This document shows positions 25,490 through 36,621 of a stretch of DNA of 64,000 bases, one piece after another. The notes beneath the pieces are model-generated. The model did no database searches. It was not told the origin of the DNA and was given only the letters and a program-made list of their open reading frames with translations. The number at the start of each line of letters is the position of its first letter. Positions within the stretch are counted from its first letter, which is position 1. A program made the translations under genes and the position numbers. The stretch is from positions 620,001 through 684,000 of the forward strand of contig NZ_CP059735.1 of assembly GCF_000948975.2 (NCBI RefSeq). Direction: 5' to 3'. The DNA comes from Thalassomonas actiniarum. Its GTDB lineage: Bacteria > Pseudomonadota > Gammaproteobacteria > Enterobacterales > Alteromonadaceae.

Positions 25490-28400
25490 TTATTTTTGCG
25501 AATAATTTCCCTGTAAACTTCTGGTAAGCATGGCACTGATCATGGCCCGCAACGCCGCCGGTTTGACCAGTTTTCTCATATAACCAAAGCCGGCTTCCCT
25601 GGCCTGTGCTGCCACGGTTTCATCTGTGGTTGCCGTGATCAGTATGCCCGGCAGCGGATAACTCACCCGGGCGGTTAATTCTGTCATTAACGCTATGCCG
25701 TTTTCACCATTTCCCAGCTGGTAGTCCACCAGCATGATATCTATGTCACCTTCATGTTGGTTAAAAACCTGCTGTGCCTGGCGATAAGAGCTGGCGGAGT
25801 AAATATTACATTGCCAGGCTTTGAGCAGTGCTATCATGCCGTTAAGTACATCAGGATCGTTATCGACACAAAGCACGTTAACGCCGGCTAAACCAATCGC
25901 CGGGGTTGGTTTAGGGGTTATGGCTGTTTGCTGGCTTTGTACCAGGGGCACCCGGATAAAAAACTTACAGCCACTGCCGGGTGTAGACTCAACCCCCAGC
26001 TCATGGCCGAGCAGTTGGCTTAAGCTGCGGGCAATATTCAGGCCCAGTCCTAAGCCTTTGGCTCCGGCAGCTGAGTTTTGCTCCAGCTGGGTAAACTGTT
26101 CGAAAATTTCCTGATGCTTGTCTTTGGCGATCCCCGGGCCATTGTCCAGTACCTGAATTTCCACCTGTTCGCCACGGCGACGGCAACCTATCAGCACTTT
26201 ACCCGGACCGGCATAACGAAAAGCATTGCCTAGAAAGTTCTGTAAAATGCGCCGCAGCAGCTTGGCATCGCTTTTCACCCAATAACGGCTGTCGATGCCG
26301 TGAAAATCTATCTGGTAGTCTTTTGACAGTAAAGTGAATTCTGCGAACAGGTTTTGCAAAAGTGCTTTCAGGGGGAAATGTTCGATATCAGGGCGGATAT
26401 TCCCCCCTTCGATACGGGCAATCTCTGTTAGATCCGATAAGAGATCATTGGCAACTTTTAACGCGTGGTCGATATTTTTTACCTGTCTTTGCTGGTTGCT
26501 GCCCAGCTTGTCATCATGGGCCAAAGCCGAGGTGAATAAGCGGGCGGCTTCAAGCGGCTGCATCAGGTCATGGGAACAAGCTTTCAGGTACAGGCTCTTT
26601 TTCTGGTTTGCCGATTCGGCGATTCTGTGGGCCTGCTCCAGGGCGCTATTGGCTTCCGCCAGGTTTTTGGTACGCTGTGAGACCAGGCTTTCCAGATCCA
26701 GATTTTTTTCGGTAAGAATTTTTTCTGCCTGGCGGTAGGGAGTGATATCGGAAAATATCATGACAAAGCCGCCGCCGGGTAAGGGATTACCCTGGATGCG
26801 TATCACCTTGCCGTTGGCGGTTTCCCGCTCTGAGCTGTGCGGGCTGCCGGCTTTGAGGAACTGAATACGCCTGCTGACCAGTTGTTCCCTGTCGCCGGGG
26901 CCGCACAGTCCACGGTCGACATTGTAGCGGATCAGCTTTTCCACCGGTGCGCCGGTATAGGCTAAGTCTTCGGGATAATTAAACAGGTCGAGATAACGTT
27001 TATTCCAGGCCACCAGGTTAAGTTCATTATCGATAATGGAAATGCCTTCGCTGGCATTTTCTATCGCGCTTTGCAGCAGGTTATGGCCGAAGGCTTTGCG
27101 CTCGCTGGATGCCTGCTCCATTAAAAAGGCGATATCGTCAAGGGCAATATCCCGGCCTTCCAATGCCGAGGAGATCACCAGGCGTGCCGAGCTTGAGCCC
27201 ATCACCCCGGCGAGCATATTTTCCGTTTGATGAATGAGGGCGTCGTTAAAGGCCGCCGTCGACATTTGCTTGCGATCATGGCGGGCAAGGAAATGGCTAA
27301 AGCTGGTTTCGGCTTTGTCTTTACCGACGAAATGCGCGGTCAGGGCCTGTAATTCTGTGGTATCGATTATCCGGGTATGCTGATGCTTAATTTCACCCGG
27401 CACTTGATGCGGGAGAAAATGCCTGGCCTGCATCCGCTCCTGTACGCTTTGTCTGCTTAACTGGGAGAACCATAAAATCGCCAGGATATTGGCTCCCAGG
27501 CTGAGCAAGGTGGCCGCCGTGTTTGCCGGCAGGTAGCTAGTGGTGACCGGTTGCGGATAAAGGCCAAATTCAGGCAGGAGGTTTAACGTCAGCCAGAGGA
27601 TAAAACCTATGCTGATACCGCTATAAACCCCGACCAAGCTGGCTTTGCGCCAATAAAAAGCCAGCACCAGGGCCGGCGCCAGTTGTGCCACGGCGCCAAA
27701 GGCGATTTGCCCCAAAGAAGATAAGGTATCCGGCGGGGCGATTAAAAATACCCCGTAGCTTAAACTGATCACCAGGCCAACGAGCAGCTTGCGCACGGTT
27801 AATAGCTTGACCCTGAAATCATGGAAGTTTTTATGCTCTTCGGGGGCGCGGCGAAAGAGTTTGGGAAAGACAATTTCATTACTGAGCATAGTGCTTAAGG
27901 CGATAGAGGAGATGATCACCATAGAGCTGGCCGCCGAGACTGCGCCGATAAACACCAGTAAGGTGAGCCAGGTTTGTTCCTTAACCGCAGGCAACAGCAG
28001 TACATAGGCATCGGGGGAGACCTTATCCCCCAGCACCAGCTCTCCCGCCAGGCCGAGGGGGATGGCGAACACGGCAAAAACCAGCAGGTACAGGGGAAAT
28101 AAACTTCTGCTCAGCCCTGTATGTTTATCGCTTTTCAGCTCTACCGCCATCACCTGAAACTGGCGCGGCAGACATAAAAATGCCGACATGACGATAATTA
28201 ACAGGCCAAACATGGAAATCAGATTGGGTGCTTGCAGCTGCTGCTCCAGTTTAATATTGGCCTGGGACAGTTGCCACAACTGGGCGGGGGAGTCATAGAT
28301 AAAGAAGACGGCAAAAATACCGACCGCGAAAAAGGCTAACAGTTTGACCAGGGATTCAAAGGCGATGGCCAGCATCACCCCGGGGTGGCGCTCGGTAACG

Positions 28401-28930
28401 TCTATGGTACGCACGCCAAAAATAATGGTAAAACCGGTGAGTAATAAGCTCAGCACCAGGCCGATTTGCCAGTCGGGCATATCGGCATTATGGGATAAGG
28501 ATTGCAGTGAATAGACTATGGCTTTGAGCTGCAACGCCAGGTAGGGCAAAGTGCCGATAAGGGCAACAATAGTTACCAATACCGCCAGCTTATGGGATTT
28601 GCCAAAACGGGCGGCAAGCAAGTCGGCAATCGAAGTCAGGTTGAGCTTTAAACTTACCCGGATCAGCCGTTGAATAAAGGACCAGGCAAAAGTAAACAAC
28701 AAAATAGGACCGAGATAAATCGGCAGGTAAGAAAGCATACTCGATGCCGCCTGGCCGGAGGTGCCTAAAAAACTCCATGAAGTGCAGTATACCCCCAGGG
28801 TCAGGGCATAAATCAGGGCATGGCCGCCGGGGATTTTTTTATGGCGCTGGCGGTTTCCCACTGAGGCAATATAAAAAAGTAAGCCGGTGTAACTCAGGCT
28901 TAATAATACTAATTGCCAGTTCTCAAACAT
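25490..28930 (-). CDS. crbS: Transporter-histidine kinase-receiver hybrid CrbS
   Basis: This 1146-aa protein begins with a sodium:solute symporter-like domain of about 13 membrane helices (residues 1-490). A linker and PAS region (ENASEGISIIDNELNLVAWN) follow, then a coiled coil, HisKA with H in KACSHDLMQPLEAARLF, HATPase (NFLGNAFRYAG, GLGLGLNIARSL) and a C-terminal receiver with D in MLVDYQLGNG. This is the CrbS/CbrA architecture. CrbS phosphorylates CrbR to switch on acetate use. It lies downstream of an acetate symporter gene on the same strand, as in related marine bacteria. AGGAAAAG precedes the ATG. Confidence 0.9.
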   Translation of the reverse strand: MFENWQLVLLSLSYTGLLFYIASVGNRQRHKKIPGGHALIYALTLGVYCTSWSFLGTSGQAASSMLSYLPIYLGPILLFTFAWSFIQRLIRVSLKLNLTSIADLLAARFGKSHKLAVLVTIVALIGTLPYLALQLKAIVYSLQSLSHNADMPDWQIGLVLSLLLTGFTIIFGVRTIDVTERHPGVMLAIAFESLVKLLAFFAVGIFAVFFIYDSPAQLWQLSQANIKLEQQLQAPNLISMFGLLIIVMSAFLCLPRQFQVMAVELKSDKHTGLSRSLFPLYLLVFAVFAIPLGLAGELVLGDKVSPDAYVLLLPAVKEQTWLTLLVFIGAVSAASSMVIISSIALSTMLSNEIVFPKLFRRAPEEHKNFHDFRVKLLTVRKLLVGLVISLSYGVFLIAPPDTLSSLGQIAFGAVAQLAPALVLAFYWRKASLVGVYSGISIGFILWLTLNLLPEFGLYPQPVTTSYLPANTAATLLSLGANILAILWFSQLSRQSVQERMQARHFLPHQVPGEIKHQHTRIIDTTELQALTAHFVGKDKAETSFSHFLARHDRKQMSTAAFNDALIHQTENMLAGVMGSSSARLVISSALEGRDIALDDIAFLMEQASSERKAFGHNLLQSAIENASEGISIIDNELNLVAWNKRYLDLFNYPEDLAYTGAPVEKLIRYNVDRGLCGPGDREQLVSRRIQFLKAGSPHSSERETANGKVIRIQGNPLPGGGFVMIFSDITPYRQAEKILTEKNLDLESLVSQRTKNLAEANSALEQAHRIAESANQKKSLYLKACSHDLMQPLEAARLFTSALAHDDKLGSNQQRQVKNIDHALKVANDLLSDLTEIARIEGGNIRPDIEHFPLKALLQNLFAEFTLLSKDYQIDFHGIDSRYWVKSDAKLLRRILQNFLGNAFRYAGPGKVLIGCRRRGEQVEIQVLDNGPGIAKDKHQEIFEQFTQLEQNSAAGAKGLGLGLNIARSLSQLLGHELGVESTPGSGCKFFIRVPLVQSQQTAITPKPTPAIGLAGVNVLCVDNDPDVLNGMIALLKAWQCNIYSASSYRQAQQVFNQHEGDIDIMLVDYQLGNGENGIALMTELTARVSYPLPGILITATTDETVAAQAREAGFGYMRKLVKPAALRAMISAMLTRSLQGNYSQK

Positions 28931-28983
28931 CGAGCTTTTCCTGTTTCAGGTTGCTTATATCAAGGGATAGCGCATAAACCACC

Positions 28984-29427
28984 TTATCGTGAAAGTGTGG
29001 TGCTGACAAATTCGCTGATATAGCTGCCGCCTTTGATCTTGGCCACCAGACGTAATTTCCGGGAATCGCCTGCCCTGGGGATAGACTCGCGCAGGTCGGT
29101 TTTTGCCTGCCAGTAATAGGGAGTATCTGCCATGGCCAGCTGGTAAATTTGCTGGGAGTTATCATCGTTAACCAACATCAATACCACGGTATCTAAGGGA
29201 AAAGTGGCATTAATTTGGGTGGTGCCCTGGCGGTCGGATACGGAAATTAAAAATTCGCCGGACTCAAGCACGCATTTATTCGCGAGCACGTCGCAGTTGT
29301 TTTGCTGGTTGAGGTAAAAAACCTTGTCTTGAGCCGCCTGGTGTTCGAGATAATAATCAGAGGCGATATAACCTGCGACTAATAGCAGCGGTGCGATCAA
29401 GATCGCAAGTTTAGTATGTCTGTTCAT
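28984..29427 (-). CDS. Conserved membrane-anchored hypothetical protein
   Basis: This 147-aa product has one N-terminal membrane anchor (LAILIAPLLLVAGYIASDYYL) and a likely periplasmic beta-rich domain with two cysteines in NNCDVLANKC that may form a disulfide. The frame is open to 29478, but the ATG at 29427 directly precedes the anchor. It sits between the acetate symporter and crbS on the same strand (63 and 53 bases), so it is probably co-transcribed and may assist signalling or transport. No family is recognised with certainty. Confidence 0.65.
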   Translation of the reverse strand: MNRHTKLAILIAPLLLVAGYIASDYYLEHQAAQDKVFYLNQQNNCDVLANKCVLESGEFLISVSDRQGTTQINATFPLDTVVLMLVNDDNSQQIYQLAMADTPYYWQAKTDLRESIPRAGDSRKLRLVAKIKGGSYISEFVSTTLSR

Positions 29428-29490
29428 GGCTTTCTTACATCCGTGTGTACTGAGACTCCCGCAGGAGCCTCGGTACATGGTCAGGGAAAA

Positions 29491-31227
29491 TTAATGGTTG
29501 TGGGCCGCGCCGGCACCCGCCGGAATACGGAAGTTTTCAACCAGTTGCTGGATTTCTGCCGGTGCCGGTCCTTTGGCCTTTAGCACGATAAAGGCCACGG
29601 CAAAGTTCACCAAGGCGCCGACTGCACCAAAGGCATTGGGTGAAATGCCTAAGAACCAGTTGGGCTCCAGCGGGCCTAAGAAGGAAGTGCCCTGAATAAA
29701 CATGATGCCCTTATGCTGGAATACATACAGCATGGTAATGCCGATCCCGCTGCACATGCCCCACACGGCGGCAGTGCCGCTCATTTTCTTGGAGAAGATG
29801 CCCATCATCAATGCCGGGAAAATGCTCGAAGCCGCCAGGCCAAAGGCCAGGGCTACAGTTCCCGCGGCGAATCCGGGCGGATTGAGCCCGAGATAACCGG
29901 CAACCAGAATGGATAATGTCATCACCACGCGTCCTGCCAGCAACTCGTTTTTCTCCGACAGATCTGGCGTTAATACCCCCTTCATCAAATCATGGGAGAT
30001 AGATGAAGAGATTGCCAGGAGCAAACCTGCCGCCGTGGATAAGGCTGCCGCCAGGCCGCCTGCGGCCACCAGGGCAATGACCCAGTTGGGGAGGTTGGCA
30101 ATGGCGGGGTTGGCCAGTACCATGATGTCGCGGTCCACTTTGACCATTTCATTTTTCTCCGGATCGGCAACGTATTGTACTTTGCCGTCGTTGTTTTTAT
30201 CTTCAAACTTCAACAGGCCGGTTTTTTCCCAGTCTTTAAACCATTGGGGGCGTTCGGCATAAACCATGTTCTGGCCCGCCGCAGGCTCTATGGTATTCAT
30301 CAGGTTTAAACGGGCCATGGCGCCAACGGCCGGGGCCACGGTATAAAGCAGGGCAATAAAGACCAGGGCATAACCGGCAGAGGAGCGGGCCGCTTTGACG
30401 CTGGGCACGGTAAAGAAGCGCATGATCACATGGGGCAGACCTGCGGTGCCTATCATCAGCGACATAGTATAGGCAAACATGTTCAGGCTGTTGCCCATCG
30501 ACGAGGTGGTATATTCCTTAAAGCCGAGATCTGTCACTACCATATCCAGCTTATCCAAAAGGTATACGCCGCTGCCGTCGGCCAGGGTGCTGCCCAGTCC
30601 CAGCTGGGGGATCGGGTTGCCGGTGAGCTGGAAGGAAATAAAGATTGCCGGAATGGTATAGGCGAAGATCAGTACGCAGTATTGGGCAATCTGGGTATAG
30701 GTAATGCCTTTCATGCCGCCAAGCACCGCATAGACCCAGACCACTGCCATGCCTATGCCCAGCCCTAAACCGTAATCAACTTCTAAAAAGCGGGAGAAGG
30801 CGACACCGACCCCTTTCATCTGGCCGATAATATAGGTCAGGGAAGCGATAATTAAACAGATCACGGCGACGATGCGGGCGGTTTTTGAATAATAGCGGTC
30901 AGAGATAAATTCCGGCACGGTAAACTTGCCGTGCTTGCGCATATAGGGGGCCAGCAGCATGGCCAGCAGCACATAACCGCCGGTCCAGCCCATTAAAAAC
31001 ACCGAGCCGCCGTAACCTAAGAAGGCGATCATCCCCGCCATGGAGATAAAGGAAGCGGCACTCATCCAGTCGGCGCCTATGGCCATACCGTTTTGAATCG
31101 GGCTGACCCCGCCGCCGGCAACATAGAAGTCGCTGGTGGAGCCTGCTCTCGCCCACCAGGCTATGGCAAAATAAAGGCCAAACGAGCCGAAAACGGCAAT
31201 ATAGGTATAGAGTTTTAATTCATCCAT
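29491..31227 (-). CDS. actP: Sodium:solute symporter, acetate permease type
   Basis: This 578-aa inner-membrane protein of the SSF family has about 13 helices; GADWMSAASFISMAGMIAF near residue 50 and GTAGLPHVIMRFFTVPSV near residue 260 are typical of acetate/pyruvate carriers. An Asp/Glu-rich soluble loop (EDKNNDGKVQYVADPEKNEM, about residue 350) is characteristic of the ActP-like subgroup with a DUF4212 partner. Its ribosome site GAGGAA lies inside the last codons of the DUF4212 gene, so translation is coupled. Context (acs, crbS) supports acetate or short-chain acid uptake. The substrate is inferred; actP is used in the broad sense. Confidence 0.85.
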   Translation of the reverse strand: MDELKLYTYIAVFGSFGLYFAIAWWARAGSTSDFYVAGGGVSPIQNGMAIGADWMSAASFISMAGMIAFLGYGGSVFLMGWTGGYVLLAMLLAPYMRKHGKFTVPEFISDRYYSKTARIVAVICLIIASLTYIIGQMKGVGVAFSRFLEVDYGLGLGIGMAVVWVYAVLGGMKGITYTQIAQYCVLIFAYTIPAIFISFQLTGNPIPQLGLGSTLADGSGVYLLDKLDMVVTDLGFKEYTTSSMGNSLNMFAYTMSLMIGTAGLPHVIMRFFTVPSVKAARSSAGYALVFIALLYTVAPAVGAMARLNLMNTIEPAAGQNMVYAERPQWFKDWEKTGLLKFEDKNNDGKVQYVADPEKNEMVKVDRDIMVLANPAIANLPNWVIALVAAGGLAAALSTAAGLLLAISSSISHDLMKGVLTPDLSEKNELLAGRVVMTLSILVAGYLGLNPPGFAAGTVALAFGLAASSIFPALMMGIFSKKMSGTAAVWGMCSGIGITMLYVFQHKGIMFIQGTSFLGPLEPNWFLGISPNAFGAVGALVNFAVAFIVLKAKGPAPAEIQQLVENFRIPAGAGAAHNH

Positions 31228-31229
31228 GA

Positions 31230-31478
31230 TTATTCCTCAACGCCGTGTTCTTTATCCAGCTTATTCATTTTTGATGAATACCAGAAGATCAGGGCGACAA
31301 AGGTATAGATGGAGCCTTGCTGGGCAAACCAGAAGCCGAGTTTGTAGCCGCCTAAGCTAAAGTTATTTAACGGTTCAACCAGCAGCAGGCCAAAACCAAA
31401 AGAAACGATAAACCAGATGAGCAGGCATATCATGATTAAGCGCAGATTTTTCTGCCAATATGATTGGTTACTTCCCAC
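31230..31478 (-). CDS. DUF4212 small subunit of the symporter
   Basis: This 82-aa membrane protein has two hydrophobic helices (LIMICLLIWFIVSFGFGLLLV and the FWFAQQGSIYTFVALIFWY region), the DUF4212 pattern found directly upstream of SSF acetate symporters. It starts at GTG; AAGGAGAG six bases before it decides that start. It is the first gene of the unit followed by the symporter after two bases, the membrane hypothetical and crbS. A role as a symporter accessory subunit is known only by association. Confidence 0.85.
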   Translation of the reverse strand: MGSNQSYWQKNLRLIMICLLIWFIVSFGFGLLLVEPLNNFSLGGYKLGFWFAQQGSIYTFVALIFWYSSKMNKLDKEHGVEE

Positions 31479-31826
31479 AAGACTCTCCTTTTGACACAGA
31501 GCTATTCATTATTATTACCATGCCAAAGGCATGATTTTGTTTTAATTAAAGTGGTGGTTATTGCTTATTAAAAAAGCTTCTTTGTTAAAAAAGCGACTGC
31601 CGGACTTTATTTTGTAATAAACAATAATGGCCACATTTGCGTTCAGTTATATCAGTGATACCGACTAACTTGAACCTAAAGTTAGCAATCTTTCTCGCCC
31701 GGGGATATTAAACTTTAGTCTAGGTTGGGCAATTCCCTGTTGACCCTGCCTGGTGATAGCGGGTTAAATAACATATGAAATCATAGCGCTAGATGATAAT
31801 AGCCTGAATTAAAAGGGGTGAAGTAC
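31479..31826. promoter_or_regulatory. Divergent promoter region with several dyads
   Basis: These 348 bases between the symporter operon and the DUF294 gene hold no gene. They contain CATGCC-AAA-GGCATG at 31519-31533 followed by T-rich sequence, CTAACTT-N7-AAGTTAG at 31665-31685, and the CrbR-like box at 31708-31723. The density of dyads fits a regulated divergent promoter. Confidence 0.5.
31708..31723. promoter_or_regulatory. Candidate CrbR box 2
   Basis: TTAAACTTTAGTCTAG matches the acs-upstream dyad at 10 of 16 positions, keeping TTA, AC and GTCTA. It lies about 104 bases before the DUF294 start and 230 bases before the DUF4212 start. It is the weakest of the three copies. Confidence 0.35.
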
Positions 31827-33674
31827 ATGAATGCTGAACTGACCGAAATCCGCGATTTTATCAAGGCATCTCCTCCTTTTGATAAATTACCCGATGAAGC
31901 CGCAGGCAAACTCACGGAAAATATTCATATCGGGTATTTGAGAAAAGACAGTAGTTTACCCCCTAAAAATATCACTGAGCCCCGCTTGTACATAGTGCGT
32001 AAAGGCGCATTATCTTATTTGGATGAGGAGCATGAATTATTAGGGAAGTTCGGCGAAGGCGATATCTGCACGGTATTCTGCCTGCCGGACGACAAAATTA
32101 AAATTGCCGTGAAAACCGATGAAGATACCTTGTTATATAGCATCAACTGGCAACTGGTCTTTGATTTGCTCCAGCCGTTTCCCGAGGTGCTGGCGTATTT
32201 TAATACTTCCGCTGCCGAACGGCTGCAGCACCAGGTCAGTAAAATTCATGAGCAAGCTGTGGTCAATGCCACGTTAATGAATACCAGTATCGGCGATTTT
32301 TATCGTGCCCCCGCCGTTACTATCACCGCCGGTGCCTCGATCAGGGATGCTGCCATCAAAATGAATGAGGTTAATCTCTCATCCTTGCTGGTGACCGAAA
32401 AGGGAGAGATGGCGGGCATAGTGACCGACAAAGATATCCGACAGCGTTGTGTCGCCCAAGGCCTGTCTTTTGAGCTGCCGGTGAGTGATATCATGACCCG
32501 GAAATTGATCTCGATAGAAGCCGATAATAATGCCTTTGATGCCCTGGTGTTAATGACGACCAGACAAATTCATCACCTGCCGGTTACCCGGGACGGCCAA
32601 CTGGCGGGTATGATCACGGTAACGGATTTGATCCGACAGGAAGGGCAAAATGCCGTGCATATCACCGGTGCCATCCATAAAGCCGGGACCATTAAAGAGC
32701 TGGTGGAAATCAGCAAGCTGGTGCCCAAGTTACAGCGGCATATGGTTAAAACCGGCACTACCGCCGCCCATGTCGGTAAAAGCATCAGCGCCATTACCGC
32801 CGCCTTTACCGTGCGCCTGATTGAGATGGCGGAAAAAATCTCCGGCCCGGCCCCGGTGCCTTATGTCTGGGTGGCCGCAGGCTCCCAGGCCCGGCGCGAG
32901 CAGTGTTGCCACTCAGACCAGGATAATGCCCTGATCATCTCGGATCAAGCCAAGCCGGAGCATGATTACTGGTTTCACGATCTGGCCACTTTTGTCAATG
33001 ACGGTCTGGCCGCCTGCGGTTATGCCTATTGCCCGGGCAATGTTATGGCGAGTAATCCCAAGTGGCGGCAAAGCCAGCAGGTATGGGGACAATATTTTGA
33101 AAATTGGGTCAACAAACCCGATCCCAAGGCGCTGATGCATTGCAGTATCTTTTTTGATTTAGCGCCTGTTTATGGCGAAATGTCGTTATTGACGGACTTG
33201 CGCCATACCATGCTGGAACAAACCCGGGGAAATACCCTGTTTCTTGCCCATTTAACGAAAAATGCCCTGAACCTGCGTCCGCCGCTGGGGTTTTTCCGGG
33301 ATTTTGTGCTGGAGAAAAACGGCGACAATAAAAATACCCTGGACTTAAAACATAAGGGTATAGCGCCGATTGTCGATCTTGCCCGGATTTACGCCCTGGC
33401 CGAAGGGGTTAGCGCCGTGAACACCGTTGAGCGGCTGCGCCAGGTAGGTGGCAGCGCTTCGTTAACCTTAGCATCGGCCAAGAATCTGATTGATGCGGTC
33501 GAATTTATGGGCATGCTACGTATCGAGCATCAGGTAAAACAGCTTCAGCAAGGTAAGGTAGCCGATAATTTCCTACCACCGAAACAGATTTCCAGGCTTG
33601 AGCGGGAGCACCTTAAAGACGCCTTTAAGGTGGTAAAGTCCCTGCAGGATGTCCGGCAAAGTGTTTACGGTTAA
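31827..33674 (+). CDS. DUF294/CBS/cNMP-domain nucleotidyltransferase-like protein
   Basis: This 615-aa soluble protein has a cyclic-nucleotide-binding-like N terminus (about 20-130), two CBS domains (about 150-275, with SSLLVTEKGEMAGIVTDKDI and HHLPVTRDGQLAGMITVTDL), a DUF294 putative nucleotidyltransferase domain (WVAAGSQARREQCCHSDQDNALI) and a DUF294 C-terminal domain. The GSxARxE...DQDNA pattern resembles GlnD-type uridylyltransferases. The ATG at 31827 after AAGGGG is preferred to a GTG at 31818. It is followed two bases later by an exonuclease gene; this pair accompanies acs/symporter clusters in many gammaproteobacteria, and a regulatory role in acetate metabolism is inferred. Confidence 0.87.
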   Translation: MNAELTEIRDFIKASPPFDKLPDEAAGKLTENIHIGYLRKDSSLPPKNITEPRLYIVRKGALSYLDEEHELLGKFGEGDICTVFCLPDDKIKIAVKTDEDTLLYSINWQLVFDLLQPFPEVLAYFNTSAAERLQHQVSKIHEQAVVNATLMNTSIGDFYRAPAVTITAGASIRDAAIKMNEVNLSSLLVTEKGEMAGIVTDKDIRQRCVAQGLSFELPVSDIMTRKLISIEADNNAFDALVLMTTRQIHHLPVTRDGQLAGMITVTDLIRQEGQNAVHITGAIHKAGTIKELVEISKLVPKLQRHMVKTGTTAAHVGKSISAITAAFTVRLIEMAEKISGPAPVPYVWVAAGSQARREQCCHSDQDNALIISDQAKPEHDYWFHDLATFVNDGLAACGYAYCPGNVMASNPKWRQSQQVWGQYFENWVNKPDPKALMHCSIFFDLAPVYGEMSLLTDLRHTMLEQTRGNTLFLAHLTKNALNLRPPLGFFRDFVLEKNGDNKNTLDLKHKGIAPIVDLARIYALAEGVSAVNTVERLRQVGGSASLTLASAKNLIDAVEFMGMLRIEHQVKQLQQGKVADNFLPPKQISRLEREHLKDAFKVVKSLQDVRQSVYG

Positions 33675-33682
33675 TTTTGATA

Positions 33683-34393
33683 ATGTCGATGAAGCTGCTT
33701 GATAAATTACACCTGGCGCTGTTCGGTTACCAGGCCCACAGGAAACGTTTGCTGGGCCGTGCGCCAAACGGGCCGTTAAAAGCATTTTTATCCGTCCCTT
33801 TTCCCGATAAGAATACCCCTGTTTTTGAGGTGCCTGTGCTGGCGCTGGACTTTGAAACCACTGGCCTGGATGCCAAAAAAGATCAGCTGCTCAGCGCCGG
33901 GTTCGTTGAAATAAGCACAGGGGAAATTTGCCTTAAATCCCGGTATCACCAGATAGTGAAAACCCGCGGGCTGCTTGATGAAGACAATGTGGTGATCCAT
34001 CAAATTACCGACAGCGCCAAAGAGCAGGGGGCCGAGCTGGCTCAAGTGGTGGAAAAAATACTTACCGCACTGGCCGGTAAAGTGATGCTGGTGCATTTCG
34101 CCCGCATAGAAATCACCTTCTTGCGCCAGGCCTGTCTCGAGCTTTATGGCATGGCGCCGGTTTTTCCGGTGATCGATACCTTAATGGTGGCCAAACGGCG
34201 GCTGGATAAAAGGGACTTGCCTTTTGATGCCTCCGATTTACGCCTTGACAACTTAAGGCAAAGCCATCAGTTGCCCGCGCATTTTGCCCACAATGCCTTA
34301 AACGATGCCCTTGCCACCGCCGAACTCCTGTTGGCTGAAATCGCCTGTGCCAATCATGGTGAGCAATTGCCGCTTAAACATTATTTGTTGTAA
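33683..34393 (+). CDS. DEDDh 3'-5' exonuclease (DnaQ-like)
   Basis: This protein of about 236 aa carries the three exonuclease motifs: ALDFETTGLD (D, E), VMLVHFARIEITFLRQ (second acidic region, with E in place of the usual D) and HNALNDALATAEL (H and D of the DEDDh class). It resembles the exonuclease part of DNA polymerase III epsilon but is free-standing. It probably starts at ATG 33683 or 33689, just behind the DUF294 gene, so the two are co-translated. This association is conserved next to acetate genes; its purpose is unknown. Confidence 0.83.
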   Translation: MSMKLLDKLHLALFGYQAHRKRLLGRAPNGPLKAFLSVPFPDKNTPVFEVPVLALDFETTGLDAKKDQLLSAGFVEISTGEICLKSRYHQIVKTRGLLDEDNVVIHQITDSAKEQGAELAQVVEKILTALAGKVMLVHFARIEITFLRQACLELYGMAPVFPVIDTLMVAKRRLDKRDLPFDASDLRLDNLRQSHQLPAHFAHNALNDALATAELLLAEIACANHGEQLPLKHYLL

Positions 34394-34457
34394 GCCCTTT
34401 ATTTTCCTTGTTCATCCGATTTTTATCCCGCTTTTCATCCCGGCCGCTATCAGGGTA

Positions 34458-34473
34458 TTAGACCAAGGTCTAA
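34458..34473. promoter_or_regulatory. Candidate CrbR box 3, perfect dyad upstream of acs
   Basis: TTAGACC-AA-GGTCTAA is a perfect 7-bp inverted repeat centred about 102 bases before the acs ATG. Variants occur at 19881-19896 and 31708-31723. CrbS/CrbR control of acs is established in vibrios and pseudomonads; assigning this dyad to CrbR is inference. Confidence 0.6.
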
Positions 34474-34482
34474 TTTATTCTT

Positions 34483-34511
34483 TTGCCCTAACCCTCTAGA
34501 TTCTAGGGCAA
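34483..34511. promoter_or_regulatory. Second dyad in the acs leader
   Basis: TTGCCCTA (34483-34490) pairs with TAGGGCAA (34504-34511) around a 13-base spacer that contains the palindrome TCTAGA. It lies 9 bases downstream of the CrbR-like dyad and about 57 bases before the acs ATG. It may be an operator for a second regulator or a leader-RNA hairpin. Confidence 0.45.
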
Positions 34512-34567
34512 GCACAATTAACCTTGCCTTGAATTCAAGGATAGATAATCCCTTTGGAGCAGATCTG

Positions 34568-36463
<1,896 letters not shown>

Positions 36464-36469
36464 GCCGAT

Positions 36470-36529
36470 CTTAAAGTGTTCGGTTTGAGCCGGATTTAAT
36501 GCAGGGATGGCCCGGACGCTTTAAGTTTT
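36470..36529 (+). terminator. Long hairpin between acs and the porin gene
   Basis: CTTAAAGTGTTCGG pairs with CCGGACGCTTTAAG (36512-36525) with two G-U type mismatches and a 28-base loop, followed by TTTTA. It begins just after the acs stop codon and could attenuate or end the acs transcript before the porin. Confidence 0.4.
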
Positions 36530-36621
36530 AAAATCACCATCATAAATAATAAAACCATAAAAAGGTGCGTCGTCTGGCAGGCACTTAAGGCCTGTTTGTG
36601 CATAAAAAAGAGGGTAGAAGC

